A stretch of 64,000 nucleotides of DNA from the NCBI GenBank assembly GCA_023053575.1, contig JAKZAP010000009.1:18705869-18769868 (forward strand), given 5' to 3'. A program made the position numbers and the translations under genes. Below, one piece after another: positions 21,212-31,826 of this stretch. Within the stretch, counting starts at the first letter, position 1. Each line of letters opens with the position of its first letter. Source of the DNA: Branchinecta lynchi (Eukaryota > Arthropoda > Branchiopoda > Anostraca > Branchinectidae). The notes under the pieces are model-generated. The model made no database searches. It was not told where the DNA came from and saw only the letters and a list, made by a program, of their open reading frames with translations.

Positions 21212-21578
21212 CCAAGAACAAATAATCAGATAGAATCTCCGTCTCCCTATCTCTGTACTATGACTATGCGGAATCGATTATTTCTCTGTACCTTTTTCCG
21301 TTGCGAACGAACGGAGGTTAGTAGTTTCACGCCACATCACGTTTCGTTAGCTCTACAGTTAGCTTTATCGCTGTGAAGCCACCTTGAGGAAAAGTAGAGG
21401 GCAAAGCTAATTAGTTCTCTGTGCTCAAGAGCGGGTCAGGAAGTACGCCTCCTGCATTTTCTTTCTCTGCGATGAGAAACGGCGTTGATGGAAGTAGAGT
21501 AGACAGGTAAAAAGCTACAGTACAATAGTCGCTGCATGGTACCAAAGATAGAGGTTCTATCTGATTATGTATTCTTGG
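21212..21578. mobile_element. TTAA-flanked MITE
   Basis: Ends CCAAGAACAAATAATCAGAT and ATCTGATTATGTATTCTTGG are inverted copies over ~28 bp with few mismatches. Both are flanked by TTAA (21208-21211 and 21579-21582), the piggyBac target duplication. A diverged relative lies at 47345-47735. No coding sequence. Superfamily is inferred from TTAA only. Confidence 0.65.
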
Positions 21579-21864
21579 TTAAATTTTTAAGGCATCCCTC
21601 GCACTCGCATAGGATCCCCAAGATCAGTATCTAGTCACTGCTCATTCATGACACCTCAATAAAAGGTGGAGTTTCCTTAGTGCCTGATATCCCACGAGAA
21701 GCAATCCCCTCCTCCCCGCCTTGATAAGGTCTACAATACCACCGCGAATGCTACTAGGCCCGTTAATTGTAGCCATGAGAACTGACTTGTCGAAGGACTA
21801 GTGAAACAGGATTACCGTTCTGGTACTGTTCCAGCGGTTATGGTGTGGCGAATTTCGGACTTAC

Positions 21865-21938
21865 CTCGAAACCGATGATTCCAGTTTGGTCCCTGTCGAA
21901 GGTGTTGAACACATATCGAGAGTACTGGCTTGTGTTCG
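21865..21938 (-). CDS. KCNIP-like: KChIP-like gene, second exon (EF-hand 2)
   Basis: The 74-nt exon lies between a strong acceptor (TCTTTCTCCTTTTCAG, AG at 21940-21939) and a GTAAGT donor (21864-21863). It contributes two bases of a split alanine codon and 24 residues, NTSQYSRYVFNTFD then RDQTGIIGFE. This matches the KChIP segment of the form DASTYAHxLFNAFDTxQTGSVxFE, an EF-hand 2 with a non-standard loop. The small exon size and its phases (1 in, 0 out) agree with the vertebrate KCNIP exon at this place, from memory of the family. It is an isolated coding island between a TTAA-flanked MITE (to 21578) and repeat G sequence (from 21985). In other frames the stretch has no family match. Confidence 0.9.
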
Positions 21939-21984
21939 CTGAAAAGGAGAAAGACTTGTTGATTGGCTTTATTACCTCTGACCA

Positions 21985-22425
21985 GTGTTGCCATATTGGC
22001 GGATCTTACCCCAAACTGGCGGATATTATGACCGATTGGCGGATTTTTTTGCTGGCGTATCAGAATTGTTTGGGTTCTATTGACAATCCTTGTAAGTTTT
22101 TGGCGATTTCTTGCAATTTTGGGTTAAAAAGAAATTTTGGTGTATTTTTGGCGTATTATTCAAAGACAACAGCGTATTTCTTGGATCACGATCTAGCAAC
22201 AGTGTTCCTTACCCGTGTGCAAAGTTATCTTCTATTGCTCATGACCTTCACGTTTTTGCCCTTGACCATTCTCCGCATGCCATCTAGGAAGAAGATTTTT
22301 TTGACCCGATTAGTCTAATTTATTATTTTATGTTTGTTAGTGTATTTAGTCCAGGCCCGTATCCAGGAATTTATTTCGGGGGGGGGGGGGGGGTTGCTTG
22401 CCGGTCGGACGAAAAAGTAAAAAAA
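21985..22425 (+). repeat. Repeat G, left part, split by family A copy 5
   Basis: 22163-22425 matches 26933-27185 closely (GCGTATTTCTTGGATCACGA, AAGTTATCTTCTATTGCTCA, CATGCCATCTAGGAAGAAG, CAGGCCCGTATCCAGGAATT, G-run, GCTTGC.GGTCGGAC). The match resumes at 25141-25235. CAGGCCCGTATCCAGG and CCTGGATACGGCCT at the two extremes are inverted ends with internal G/C-runs. Confidence 0.7.
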
Positions 22426-25140
22426 CAAGAGCTGAAAGCTCATATGGCACTTTTAAGAACAGTTAGCATGTTTGTCAGATACGGTTTGCAGTTTTCAAGG
22501 CTGGATCTCTCTCCCGATATTTATTTCATCAGATAACGGGCTTGATCTAGTAAATCTGAAATGGTTATACCACTCATTGAAAATTGTATCTTCCTCCAAC
22601 GATGATCTGATCGGGGAGGGACTATATTTGCAAGCCGATCTAATAGAGTCCCTAAGATGCCTGCAAAGTTTCACGGTCATAGCACATCTGGAAGTACCTT
22701 AACTCGTGATCATCGGAACTAGGGAAAAGCCCCTCCTACTCCCCCCACTGCGACACGATCGGTCCTGTTTTGTCAATAATAATAATAATATATTTGCAAA
22801 TTGAATGGCAGGCCGTTTAGCCTCTACAATGTATCTATGGCTTATGCTTGTTCTTCCCTCCAAGTCCCATCCCGATCTCTCGACTCTAAGTGTTTCAAGA
22901 AATTTCTCCCCCCGCCTCCAGCTCCTCCCGATGTTATCGGATCCGTTCCAGACTTGAAATTGATCATCTGAGTCACTTGTTCTTGACACTTGACAAGTTT
23001 CATGCACGTCTGATCACCTGTTCCAAAGTTATGCATGTCAATAGAATCTCCCCCATGATCGTCGGATCGGGAAAAGAACTATTTTCAAGTTGACCTGGAA
23101 GAGTACCTAATATGTCTGCCAAGTTTCATGGTCCTAGTACATGTGGAAGTACCCTAACTCGTGATCACCGGAAGTACGGGAAAACAACTTCCAACCCCTC
23201 TACTGTGACATCCCGATCCCTCGACCCTAAGCATTTCACGACATTTCCGGTCCCCCCTCTAATCCCCTCTTTTCGGATTCGGTCCAGATTTGAAACTGAA
23301 AATCTGAGACACTTGTTCTTCACAATTGTCAAGTTTTATACATGTCCGATTATCCATTCCAGAGTTATGCATGTTTCTAGTTTCCGGATTCTGGATTACC
23401 CTTCCCTCCACCCCCCCCCCCCCCTCCCCGCGATAGCAGGATCGGGGAAGTGATTATTTCAATGTTAATCTGGTTGGTTCCCTCATATGCCTGTCAAGTT
23501 TTATTGTGCTAGCTTATTTGGAAGCGTTTCACCAGATTTCCGGTTCCCCCTCGAGCTCCCCCCCCCCTCAGTGATCGGATCTGGCCCGGATTTGAAAGTG
23601 AGCATCTGAAGCACTTGTTCTTGATATAGGTCAAGTTTCATGCATGTCTGATTACCCGTTCCAAAGTTATGCATGTTACTAGTTTCCGGATTTCCCATCC
23701 CTCCACTCCCCCACGATCGCCGGATGGGGAAAGTGATTATTTCCAAGTTCTTCTGATCGGTTCCCTGATATGCCTGCCAAATTTCATTGTCCTAGCTTAT
23801 GTGGAAGCGTTTCATGAGATTTCTGGTGTCCCCTCCAGCCCCCCCCCCCAAGTTATCGGATCTGGTCCAGATTCGAAATTGAGCTTCTGAACCACTTGTT
23901 CTTGACATATGTCAAGTTTCGTGCATATCTGATTACCGTTCCAAAGTTAGGCATGCTACTACTTTCCGGATTTCCCATCCCTCCACTCCCACCCCCCACC
24001 CCAAGATGGCCGGATCGAGGAAGTGATTATTTCCAAGTTAATATGGTCGGTTTGCCAATACGCCTGCCAAGTTTCGTCGTTCTAGCTTATGTGGAAGCGG
24101 TTCACGAGGTTTTGGGTGCCCCCCTCCAGCCCCCCCCACAGTTATCGGATCTGGTCCGGATTTGAAACTGAGCATCTGAAGCACTTGTTCTTGACATATG
24201 TCAAGTTTCATGCAAGTCCGATTACCTGTTATAATGTTATGCATGTTACTAGTTTCCGGATTTCCTGTTGATCCACCCCCCATGATGGCCGGATCGGGGA
24301 AGTGATTGTTTCCATGTTAATCTGGTTCGGTCCCTTATACGCCTGCCAAGTTTCATCGTCCTAGCTTATGTGGAAGTGCCCAAACTAGCAAAACCGGGAC
24401 ATACCGTAGTTTCTGGATTTCCCATCCCTCCACTCCCCCCACTATGATCGGATCCGGAATATGATTATATCCAAGTTCATCTGGTCGGTTCCCTGACATT
24501 CCTGCCAAGCGTTTCACTAGATTTGTTTGACTTGGACTGACCATCTTTAAACCGTATGTATTCTCGCATTCGCTTTTTTATACATCAGGGCATGGCTCAG
24601 TGGTAGAAAACTGGACTGGCAACACACAGGTCAAGTTTCACGTATGTCTGATTACCCTTTCCAAAGTTATGCATGTTACTAGTTGTCGGTTCCCTGATAT
24701 TTCTGCCAAGCGTTTCACTAGATTTGTTTGACTTGGACTGACCATTTTAAACGATATTTATTCCCGCATTCCCTTCTGTACATCGTCGCATGGCTCAGTG
24801 GTAGAATACTCGACTGGCAACACGAAGGTTCGTGGTTCGATTCCGCGTTCAGGCAGCGCTTTATTATGCTCCCGTACTTTTTGCTCCCGTTTTACTTTAT
24901 AGTTTTCGGACTCCCGGATCCGGGGAAAGTTGGATTGGGGAAGTGATTATTTGTAAGTTGATCTGGTCTGGTCCCTGATATGCCTGTGAAGTTTCATCGT
25001 CCTAGCTTGTCTGGAAGTGCCCAAACTAGCAAAACCTGGACAGACCGACAGAACGACAGAACGACAGACAGACAGACCGACAGACCGACAGAAATCACGA
25101 TCGCTATATGGCACTTGAGTATGCTCAAGTGCCATAAAAA
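22426..25140 (-). mobile_element. Family A element, copy 5, complete (2.7 kb)
   Basis: The 3' end at left is ACAAGAGCTGAAAGCTCATA. The 5' end at right is the hairpin CACTTGAGTATGCTCAAGTG with TTTTTATGGC, preceded inward by TATAGCGATCGTGATTTCTG and a (GTCY)n tract (25041-25095). The core is many units of ~290-470 bp with GCCAAGTTTCATCGTCCTAG and TTCCGGATTTCCCATCCCTC blocks. The paralogue at about 27150-27200 lacks the insertion, which fixes both ends within the A-runs. It contains a local ~195-bp duplication carrying tRNA-like boxes. Confidence 0.72.
24590..24860 (+). repeat. Duplicated tRNA-like (SINE-type) segment
   Basis: CATGGCTCAGTGGTAGAA (box A-like) occurs at 24593 and 24789 within a ~195-bp direct repeat. 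The second copy also has GGTTCGTGGTTCGATTCC (box B-like) and a pairable T arm. The expected 7-bp acceptor stem does not pair and the first copy lacks box B. I read it as tRNA-derived SINE sequence carried in family A, not a working tRNA gene. Confidence 0.4.
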
Positions 25141-25235
25141 CATAGATCAGAGGGAACAGCCTATAAAACTGATTATTTTTGTATGGTTCGGGGGGGGGGG
25201 GTCAACCCCTAACCCCCCCCCTGGATACGGCCTTC
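25141..25235 (+). repeat. Repeat G, right part
   Basis: CA(T/C)AGATCAGAGGGAA..., a G-run, GTCAACCCC, a C-run and CTGGATACGGCCTT. Continues the match to 27185-27280 beyond family A copy 5. Confidence 0.7.
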
Positions 25236-25540
25236 ATTTAGTCCGTTATTGAAAGCTCAGTGTAATTTTTTCCCTTTCTTTCTCTGTTTCCCTCTTCTTG
25301 TCTAGTGAGTAAACAAAATTTCATCCTCATCATCCTTACCCGTCAAGTAGTTACACACAAAGTGCGGAGTCTGAGAAATACATGAAAAGAAGAAAGATAA
25401 AGCTGGTTACTACATAACAAGCTAGGCAACACAACCGGCTGCCAAGGACGGTTGAATAGGGAGGAGTTGAGGGATGAATGTTTACCGCTAGGGGATAGGA
25501 GGGGGTATGTGGGAAGGGGGTTAAGTCCGATTGGTCCTTA
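25236..25540. other. Intronic spacer, no gene
   Basis: About 300 bases with a CT-rich stretch near 25275-25310. No feature recognised. Confidence 0.35.
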
Positions 25541-25828
25541 CTACTGCCCCATTAAGAGAACGTGGTACACCTCATTTGTGAATGTAAAGAACTGGATGGG
25601 TTGGGTGAAGAATGTTTGAAGAAGGTGTGTGTGATGAGTTGATGGTTGCAGTGATGAAAGATGAATGCTTTACGGGATTTCGCCAGTTGGGAAGATTCCT
25701 TGGGCTTTCGATGAATCATCAAGCGGGGTTGGTCTGGTTTGAATTTGGTAAATAGATAAGGTCTTATTTTTTTATTGTATTGCCATGACCCTCGGACTTT
25801 TTGTGTAGATATATCATATCATATCATA
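25541..25828 (+). mobile_element. LINE ORF2 C-terminus and tail (5'-truncated)
   Basis: A short decayed coding stretch (VVHLICECKELDGLGEECLK, a Cys/His-type ORF2 ending) is followed by ATTGTATTGCCATGACCCTC, GGACTTTTTGTGTAG and (ATATC)n. It shares its 3' end with 17860-17942. Confidence 0.45.
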
Positions 25829-26402
25829 TTGCTATGGAATGAGGTGAAGGCTAATGGCGACCAAATAGGCGTTATAGCGAAAATGGTAAGACAGCGACTG
25901 GAGGACCAAGAAAGGCAAGTTTGGCATGCTGAAATGACGTCTGCGCCGTCCCCGGAGCTCTAGGCAAAGGCTAAAGATGCTTGGGGGGAGGAGACTTTGA
26001 CAGGTCTAAAAAAGGAGGAGATTAAATGGGGGATCCGGTCTGGTCAAATTTCATGCCACTCGGAGAAAGACGAATACCTGGGATAAGTTAGAGTAACTGA
26101 TGGTCATTCCTCTTTCCCGATGTGTGGGAAAACGCTAGAAAATACTGGAAATTTTATGAATGATTGCGAAGAACTTAAAGATTTAAGGATGGAGGTTCTT
26201 GGGGTGGCGAGGAAAATTGGTTGGTACGGAGGCTGGTAGAATTTTTTTTCTTGGAATTAAAAATCTTGGAAGGTTCGTCTGTATGGGAATGTCGCACAGG
26301 GAGCACTTTCTATAGTTTAGTACGGTTTAAGGTTTGGATGTGTATGTAACATCTGCAAATTTTGTTCTTGTTTTGTAATAACATGGCCGCAAGGCTTTAG
26401 TA
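25829..26402 (+). mobile_element. Second LINE 3' fragment
   Basis: Stop-interrupted frames resemble an ORF2 C-terminus (MCGKTLENTGNFMNDCEELK, a CxxC..H-like region). It ends with a non-coding tail TAATAACATGGCCGCAAGGC, TTTAGTAAACAAA. It lies directly after the previous tail, so two truncated LINE ends are in tandem. Confidence 0.4.
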
Positions 26403-26880
26403 AACAAACCACTTCTAGTACTACCATTATGATGGGAACAGGCTGCAGAGGGTCGTTCATACGATCCAATTTGAATTTCATCGGGGAGGTGGTTTTTCCA
26501 TCTATAAAATCACTAACGAAAGCAGATCAAATACCCTGGTATATAGCCTACTATAAAATAAGCTCAGGCAAGTTCCCGAACTAGCGGCCTAGCAAGTTTA
26601 ACTACTGACAACAGGCAATTGGGTGCTGTCGGATAAAATTTTAAATTCCAAAAAGCCATCACAAGTTTTTCGTAACCAGAGTTTTCTGTTTCATTCCGAT
26701 TCGATGAAATTTTAACGCCTGTCTTAGCCTGTGTATCCCTTCACTGGCGTTTGGGTGGTCTCTGTGGCCTCTGTCGTATCCCTTCACTGGCGTTTGGAAC
26801 CACAAAACCCCGTCCCTCGTTGGTCTCGCCACTGTGGTGGCTGTTGTCTGTGTGGTCGCATTTGTGGACTAGTGACGAAA
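26403..26880. other. Intronic spacer with a short direct repeat
   Basis: Unrecognised sequence. CCCTTCACTGGCGTTTGG occurs at about 26736 and 26780. No gene. Confidence 0.35.
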
Positions 26881-27290
26881 GACAAGGGGCACAACCAGGC
26901 CCGTATCCAGGAATTTATTTCGGGGGGGGGGCGTATTTCTTGGATCACGATCTAGCAACAGTGTTCCTCACCCTTGTGCAAAGTTATCTTCTATTGCTCA
27001 TGACCTTCACGTTTTTGTCCTTAGGCGTTTCTCCGCATGCCATCTAGGAAGAAGGTTTTTTAGACCCGATTAGTCTCTTTTATTATTTTATGTTTATTAG
27101 TGTATTTAGTCCAGGCCCGTATCCAGGAATTTATTTCGGGGGGAGGGGGTTGCTTGCGGGTCGGACAAAAAGTACAAAAAAGACACAGATCAGAGGGAAA
27201 AGCCTATAAAATGAGTATTTTTGTATGTTTCAGGGGGGGGGGTCAACTCCGTAGCCCCCCCCTGGATACGGCCTTGGGCACAACCCCTAT
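26881..27290 (+). repeat. Repeat G, uninterrupted copy (empty site of family A copy 5)
   Basis: Reads GGTCGGACAAAAAGTACAAA directly into ACACAGATCAGAGGGAAAAG with only an A-rich junction, where the other copy carries 2.7 kb of family A. The left part is partly duplicated: CAGGCCCGTATCCAGG also occurs at 26898. Confidence 0.7.
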
Positions 27291-27304
27291 TCTAATTCTC
27301 TTCT

Positions 27305-27680
27305 TTAGGATCTTAAAAGGAGATATTTTGATGAAACTTGGTGGGAGGATCCTTTGAGGCTAGGGAAAGGAAAGAGCTCGTAGATGGGCTCTGTAGCCCT
27401 ATATTTAGAGGTGGGGGAGGGAATTGAAATTAAGGGACACACAAATACTGTTAAACAGCTAATGTGATAGTTAATTACGGGGTAAGAAGACATTCTGAAC
27501 ACGAATATGAAAACCATTTTCTCGCCGGACAAGTAGTTGTAGTAACCGGAAAGTTTGTTAAAAGTAAAAGTTTTTTTTGAAGATGATTAGATGGCCCGGA
27601 CAAGTAGTTCGACCGGAGTCCGGCCAAAACCGGAAAATTGTTAAAAGTTAAAGTTTGAATTGTAGTTGGTTGGAAGTAGT
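27305..27680 (-). mobile_element. Family B element, copy 4, part 1
   Basis: GAGATATTTTGATGAAACTT, TTAGAGGTGGGGGAGGGAAT, GGGGTAAGAAGACATTCTGA, CCGGACAAGTAGTT and GGCCAAAACCGGAAAATTG appear in the order of the reverse complement of copy 1. It is split by the intact LINE and resumes at 31857. Confidence 0.6.
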
Positions 27681-27833
27681 CATTCAGCTCTCGAACTGGT
27701 TACACCTCGAGCGCCCGTGTCTGTGAGATTGGAAAAACGATATTTCACTTGTGATAAGATTGGACCTGATTTTGGATTATGAACTTGTTTGTGGATTGGT
27801 CATGACGCGCAGATAAGTAATTGATCGAGTAGA

Positions 27834-28985
27834 ATGCCTGACAGTATCTCTGAACTGTTGTGCTTCATTAGCAATAAGATTGACAATTCGCCGAAAGACA
27901 TTATACTGAAAATTTGCCATGAGTTTTACTCGTTGGATGAGATTCTTGCGGCAAAACACATCCTTGCCTCGATAATTACTGTTGAGGAGAGAAATGCGTG
28001 CTCTGACAGGCTTTCTACTACCCGTAGGAGTGCGAATTTGGCACTGGAGGACATTTATTTTATTCTGCAGTCGATAGACAGAACCGATCTGAAGTTCCTA
28101 GCAATGGATTTGTCAAGGATACCTCCGATGAATCTCCAGCACTTTGACCTTGTGACGGTACTGAAATCGTACGAGATTTTACAGTCACAAATGGAAGAAA
28201 TCAAGTCACAAATCGATAACTTGCGTTCAACAACGGTACCGCGCCAGGAAATCAACAGCATAATTAAGTCTTTTGTTGACGGTAATCTCGATAGCGCTCG
28301 CGTGTTTACGCAGCCTACCATCATTTCTGATAGACTTGCGAGCCGAGCGGTCTCTAATGCTACACTATTCTATGATGTTGATGCTGTAGCCGACGGTTCT
28401 GACCTAGAGTGTTCTGTTACTCATGGCCATGTACAATCTGGTTCGGAAGTTGGAAATGCCGACAGTAACGGGCAGACTCGCCTAACTGAGGCCTCTGCCC
28501 AACCTAGTGGGAGCATGCGTGTTCCACCAGGCTCCTTTGCGGAAATTGCTCGCCTTCCACCAAGACCGCAGCCACCTGGTGGGGGAGGCGCAAGTGGCTC
28601 TGGTGCAGTAAGACCAAGCTTTAGACGTAGCGGGCCACGTAACGCTGTAGTGGGTTCATCAGCTAATGGGGCTCTGACCGGGATTAAGTCCGCCCTTGAT
28701 AGCAAAACATCTGCATTGTTTGTTGCTAGGTTGGATTCGGAAACTGAGCCCGTTGCACTTGCCAAATCAGTAGCGATGAAACTGAAATGTGACGCCAGGA
28801 AATTAAAATGCGAGAAAATTCAGGGGAAGTCTGTGAACAGTGGATCTTTTAAGATCGTTATCCCGGCAGTATACCGTGATATTGCAATGAAGGCCAGCTT
28901 CTGGCCTACTGGTGTTATTGTTCGGCGCTTCTTCGAAAACAGAAGCCCTCAGCAGGGCTCAGAAGTGGTCAATCATGGTTCTTAA
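27834..28985 (+). CDS. LINE ORF1 (RNA-binding, gag-like protein)
   Basis: 383 residues starting MPDSISELLCFISNKIDN. The N-terminal ~110 residues are helical with aromatic-spaced repeats. A coiled-coil-like stretch (ILQSQMEEIKSQIDNL) lies near residue 125. A Gly/Pro/Ser-rich linker runs at ~215-285. The C-terminal part (SALFVARLDSETEPVALAK ... FWPTGVIVRRFFENR) looks like the RRM-type module of ORF1 proteins in this LINE group. It should bind element RNA and act as a nucleic-acid chaperone in the ribonucleoprotein; this is inferred from family. No zinc knuckle seen. The stop codon overlaps the ORF2 start by 11 bases. Confidence 0.82.
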   Translation: MPDSISELLCFISNKIDNSPKDIILKICHEFYSLDEILAAKHILASIITVEERNACSDRLSTTRRSANLALEDIYFILQSIDRTDLKFLAMDLSRIPPMNLQHFDLVTVLKSYEILQSQMEEIKSQIDNLRSTTVPRQEINSIIKSFVDGNLDSARVFTQPTIISDRLASRAVSNATLFYDVDAVADGSDLECSVTHGHVQSGSEVGNADSNGQTRLTEASAQPSGSMRVPPGSFAEIARLPPRPQPPGGGGASGSGAVRPSFRRSGPRNAVVGSSANGALTGIKSALDSKTSALFVARLDSETEPVALAKSVAMKLKCDARKLKCEKIQGKSVNSGSFKIVIPAVYRDIAMKASFWPTGVIVRRFFENRSPQQGSEVVNHGS

Positions 28986-31755
28986 GTGTATAACATATAA
29001 TTGCCGATCCCTAAAGTCGAATCTACATGTTATAAGGTCGCTGCTTACACGCTGCGATGTGCTATTCCTGCAGGAAATCTGGCTGTTTGAACACGATCTT
29101 GTTGTCCTCCAATCTATTCATTCGGAGTTTAATGGAGCTGGGGCCTCACCGGTGAAAGATAGTGAATTAATAGTTGGTCGTCCGTTTGGAGGTATTGCGG
29201 TACTATGGAAAAAGAGCCTTGGTGTTAATGCCAAGTTCGTGGACCTGAAAGATGACCGGATGATCGGATGGGATATCAGTGCCGGTAATAGTTCTTATAT
29301 TTTCATTAACGTTTATCTGCCTTCTTATAGTTCAGAGCACGAACCGGAGTTCATTGAGTGCCTTAACCGGCTGAAAGTTTACCTCGAGTGCCTTGAATAT
29401 ACTGATGTACTTATACTGGGTGATTGGAATGCTAACTCTAAGGTTGGATCTTTGTCTAGTTATTACGATGACCTAACAGAGTTTGCGGCTTCATACAGTC
29501 TGACTATTTCGGATGTTGTGCTTCTGCCAAATAATTCGTATACTTATGTTAGCGAGTCTCACTGTGGGTCGACGTCATGGCTAGACCACATATTATCGTC
29601 ATCTGCTTGCCATTCTCTGATTGAAAATATGAGTATACTTTATGAGTTTGGTCCAGACCATTTACCTTTAGTGTTCATTTTAAAATTGGAAGTCGCGAAT
29701 TATTTCCCTTCATGCAATATTATCCAGACAGATAGCCTTGATTGGGACTCTGCTTCCCAAGAAAACCTGCTTAATTATTTGCTGTCTACAAAAACGGCTT
29801 TTGCACAAGTTGATCGTACTAGTCATGCTTTTGTCTGTGAGTCTTCATGTTGCAAGGATGAAGAGCACAGACATAGTATCGCTGGATTGTACCTTACGTT
29901 TATTAATGCAATTATGTTAGCGGCTCGTTTGGCAATCCCGACTAAGCAAGCTTCTCGTGCTCGGAAGGGTTTTACTTCTATTCCTGGGTGGAATGCGCAT
30001 TTACGCGGGATTTACATGTCGTCTAGAATTGCATTCTTAACGTGGGTGCAGGCTTGTCGTCCTTTATTCGGACCAATTTATGAGGTAATGAAAACTGCGA
30101 GAGTGAATTTCAAGACACGTTTGAAGCATTGTAGAAAAAACGAGAGATTTTTAAGAGCAGAGAGACTTGCTGAGTCGTTTTTGTCCGCTAGAGATTTTTG
30201 GGGACAGGTCCGTCGTAATTTTTGCCCTAAGCAAGGTGTGGTTGGGACATTGGATAGTGTTGCTGGTGATTGGAATATAGCAGAACTGTGGAAGTGCAAA
30301 TATTCATCATTATTTAGTTCTGTAGATAGTGACTGTTCGTGGGTGGAAGGTCTCAGTTCAATGGAACCGATTGATAAGATAACCCCTGATCTAGTTGAGG
30401 TTTTGTTAAAGGATCTTAATGTAAATAAAGCTGGTGGTGCGGACGGTATTTCGGCAAGACATTTGAAATTTGCTGCAAATGAAAAGTACTGTCTGTTGGC
30501 AACGTTTTTCAATCTTTTTATTACACACGGTTTTGTGCCTTCATCGATCATGGATGTTAGTATTGTGCCAATCCCGAAAGGTCGTGGTTGCGATACTTCA
30601 AAGTCTGATAACTATAGACCAATCGCTTTGGCTACAGTTACTTCTAAATTGCTTGAAAAATGTCTGCTTATGAAATTGTCTGGTTGTTTGCGGACAAGTG
30701 ATTTTCAGTTTGGGTTTAAGTCTTCACATGGAGTAGACTTTGCTATTTTTTTGTTTAAGTTCGTGATTGAATACTTCTGGTTTTACTCAACACCTGTATT
30801 TGCGTGCTTCGTCGATTCGACTAAGGCTTTTGACAGAGTCAACCATGGTAAAATTTTAAAAATTTTGCAGGATAGAAAGGTTCCGGTGCAATTTCTTCGC
30901 CTTTTGGCTTTTTGGTTCCGGAATCAGCGGTTTTGTGTAAAATGGGGTTGTGAAACAAGTAGTTCATTCGGGTTGATTAATGGTTTGCGGCAAGGAGGGG
31001 TGCTATCGCCATTGCTTTATGCTGTTTATGTTGATTTACTTTCTCAAAGACTGAAGGATTCAAATACAGGTTGTTTTGTTGGTGGAGTTTGCTTTAACCA
31101 TTTTCTTTTCGCTGACGATCTTGTTGTTCTTTCCCCTACGGCGTTTGGTCTTAATAAGCTTCTGAGGGTGTGTGATACGTTTGCAGAGGAGCATAACATT
31201 CTGTTTAATCCTAAGAAAACTGTGGCTATGGCTTTCCTACCTATTGGTTGTTCTGTACCTAGGATTCCCATTGTGTTGTCGGGCCGAAATGTTTGCTACG
31301 TTACTGAATGTAAATATTTAGGTTTCTTCGTCAATGAGAATTTGAAGGATGATACTCACCTCCGTGACCTTGCGCACAGTGTTTGTAAGAGAGGGAACGT
31401 TTTAATATGGAAATTTGGTTTTGTAAACAGTGCAATTAAGATTAGGCTGTTTAAAACGTATTGCTATCAGTTTTTTGCGCTAGCTTTATGTTATCGTTGT
31501 ACTAACAGGTCGTACTGTAATCTGGAGGCTTGTTACAAGAGAATATTTAGGCGTCTGATTCGTCTCCCGGCTCGAGAGAGCATAAGTCAGGCATTTGTCC
31601 AGAACCATTGCTGCAGTTTTTCTGAACTTGCTCGTAAAGCCCGGTCATCTTTGGTTGTAAAGTTATGGCGGTCGGAGAACTGTCTGATCATCCTGGCAGC
31701 AAACCCCATTTTCTACAACCTACCAGTCTGGAGGCATCTGCTGGAGATACATTGA
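28975..31755 (+). CDS. LINE ORF2 (APE-type endonuclease and reverse transcriptase)
   Basis: 926 residues from ATG 28975 (MVLKCITYNCRS), chosen because it overlaps the ORF1 stop and places YNCRS at the usual domain start. An upstream in-frame ATG at 28912 lies inside ORF1. Endonuclease motifs: LQEIW (E34), ILGDWNAN (~147-154), SWLDHIL (~201-207), GPDHLPLV (~226-233). Reverse transcriptase motifs: NKAGGADGI (~484-492), DNYRPIAL, DSTKAFDRV (D614), LRQGGVLSPLL (~671-681), FADD (712-715, where many LINEs have YADD) and ECKYLG. The catalytic carboxylates are present and no stop or frameshift is seen. Predicted to nick DNA and prime reverse transcription at the target. Confidence 0.92.
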   Translation: MVLKCITYNCRSLKSNLHVIRSLLTRCDVLFLQEIWLFEHDLVVLQSIHSEFNGAGASPVKDSELIVGRPFGGIAVLWKKSLGVNAKFVDLKDDRMIGWDISAGNSSYIFINVYLPSYSSEHEPEFIECLNRLKVYLECLEYTDVLILGDWNANSKVGSLSSYYDDLTEFAASYSLTISDVVLLPNNSYTYVSESHCGSTSWLDHILSSSACHSLIENMSILYEFGPDHLPLVFILKLEVANYFPSCNIIQTDSLDWDSASQENLLNYLLSTKTAFAQVDRTSHAFVCESSCCKDEEHRHSIAGLYLTFINAIMLAARLAIPTKQASRARKGFTSIPGWNAHLRGIYMSSRIAFLTWVQACRPLFGPIYEVMKTARVNFKTRLKHCRKNERFLRAERLAESFLSARDFWGQVRRNFCPKQGVVGTLDSVAGDWNIAELWKCKYSSLFSSVDSDCSWVEGLSSMEPIDKITPDLVEVLLKDLNVNKAGGADGISARHLKFAANEKYCLLATFFNLFITHGFVPSSIMDVSIVPIPKGRGCDTSKSDNYRPIALATVTSKLLEKCLLMKLSGCLRTSDFQFGFKSSHGVDFAIFLFKFVIEYFWFYSTPVFACFVDSTKAFDRVNHGKILKILQDRKVPVQFLRLLAFWFRNQRFCVKWGCETSSSFGLINGLRQGGVLSPLLYAVYVDLLSQRLKDSNTGCFVGGVCFNHFLFADDLVVLSPTAFGLNKLLRVCDTFAEEHNILFNPKKTVAMAFLPIGCSVPRIPIVLSGRNVCYVTECKYLGFFVNENLKDDTHLRDLAHSVCKRGNVLIWKFGFVNSAIKIRLFKTYCYQFFALALCYRCTNRSYCNLEACYKRIFRRLIRLPARESISQAFVQNHCCSFSELARKARSSLVVKLWRSENCLIILAANPIFYNLPVWRHLLEIH

Positions 31756-31826
31756 TGTTGTACCATAGTGTTGTTGTTTTTTGTTTGTTGTTTGTATGTT
31801 AGTTTATGGCGAAAGCTGAATTAAAA

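Larger units (their letters stand above)
11336..21864 (-). other. Intron 2 of the KChIP-like gene
   Basis: The 10.5-kb intron runs from a GTAAGT donor (21864) to a TTGCAG acceptor (11336), phase 0. It contains a hAT element in the acceptor tract, a hAT MITE, family A copies 3 and 4, two LINE tails, repeat C copy 3 with a perfect 208-bp tandem duplication, and a TTAA-flanked MITE. Confidence 0.85.

Noticed and set aside
21812..21994. 60-codon minus-strand frame over exon 2
   Set aside because: It is in the wrong frame; the EF-hand reading is the overlapping frame bounded by splice sites.
28055..28765. Antisense frames opposite LINE ORF1
   Set aside because: Shadows of a well-supported coding frame.
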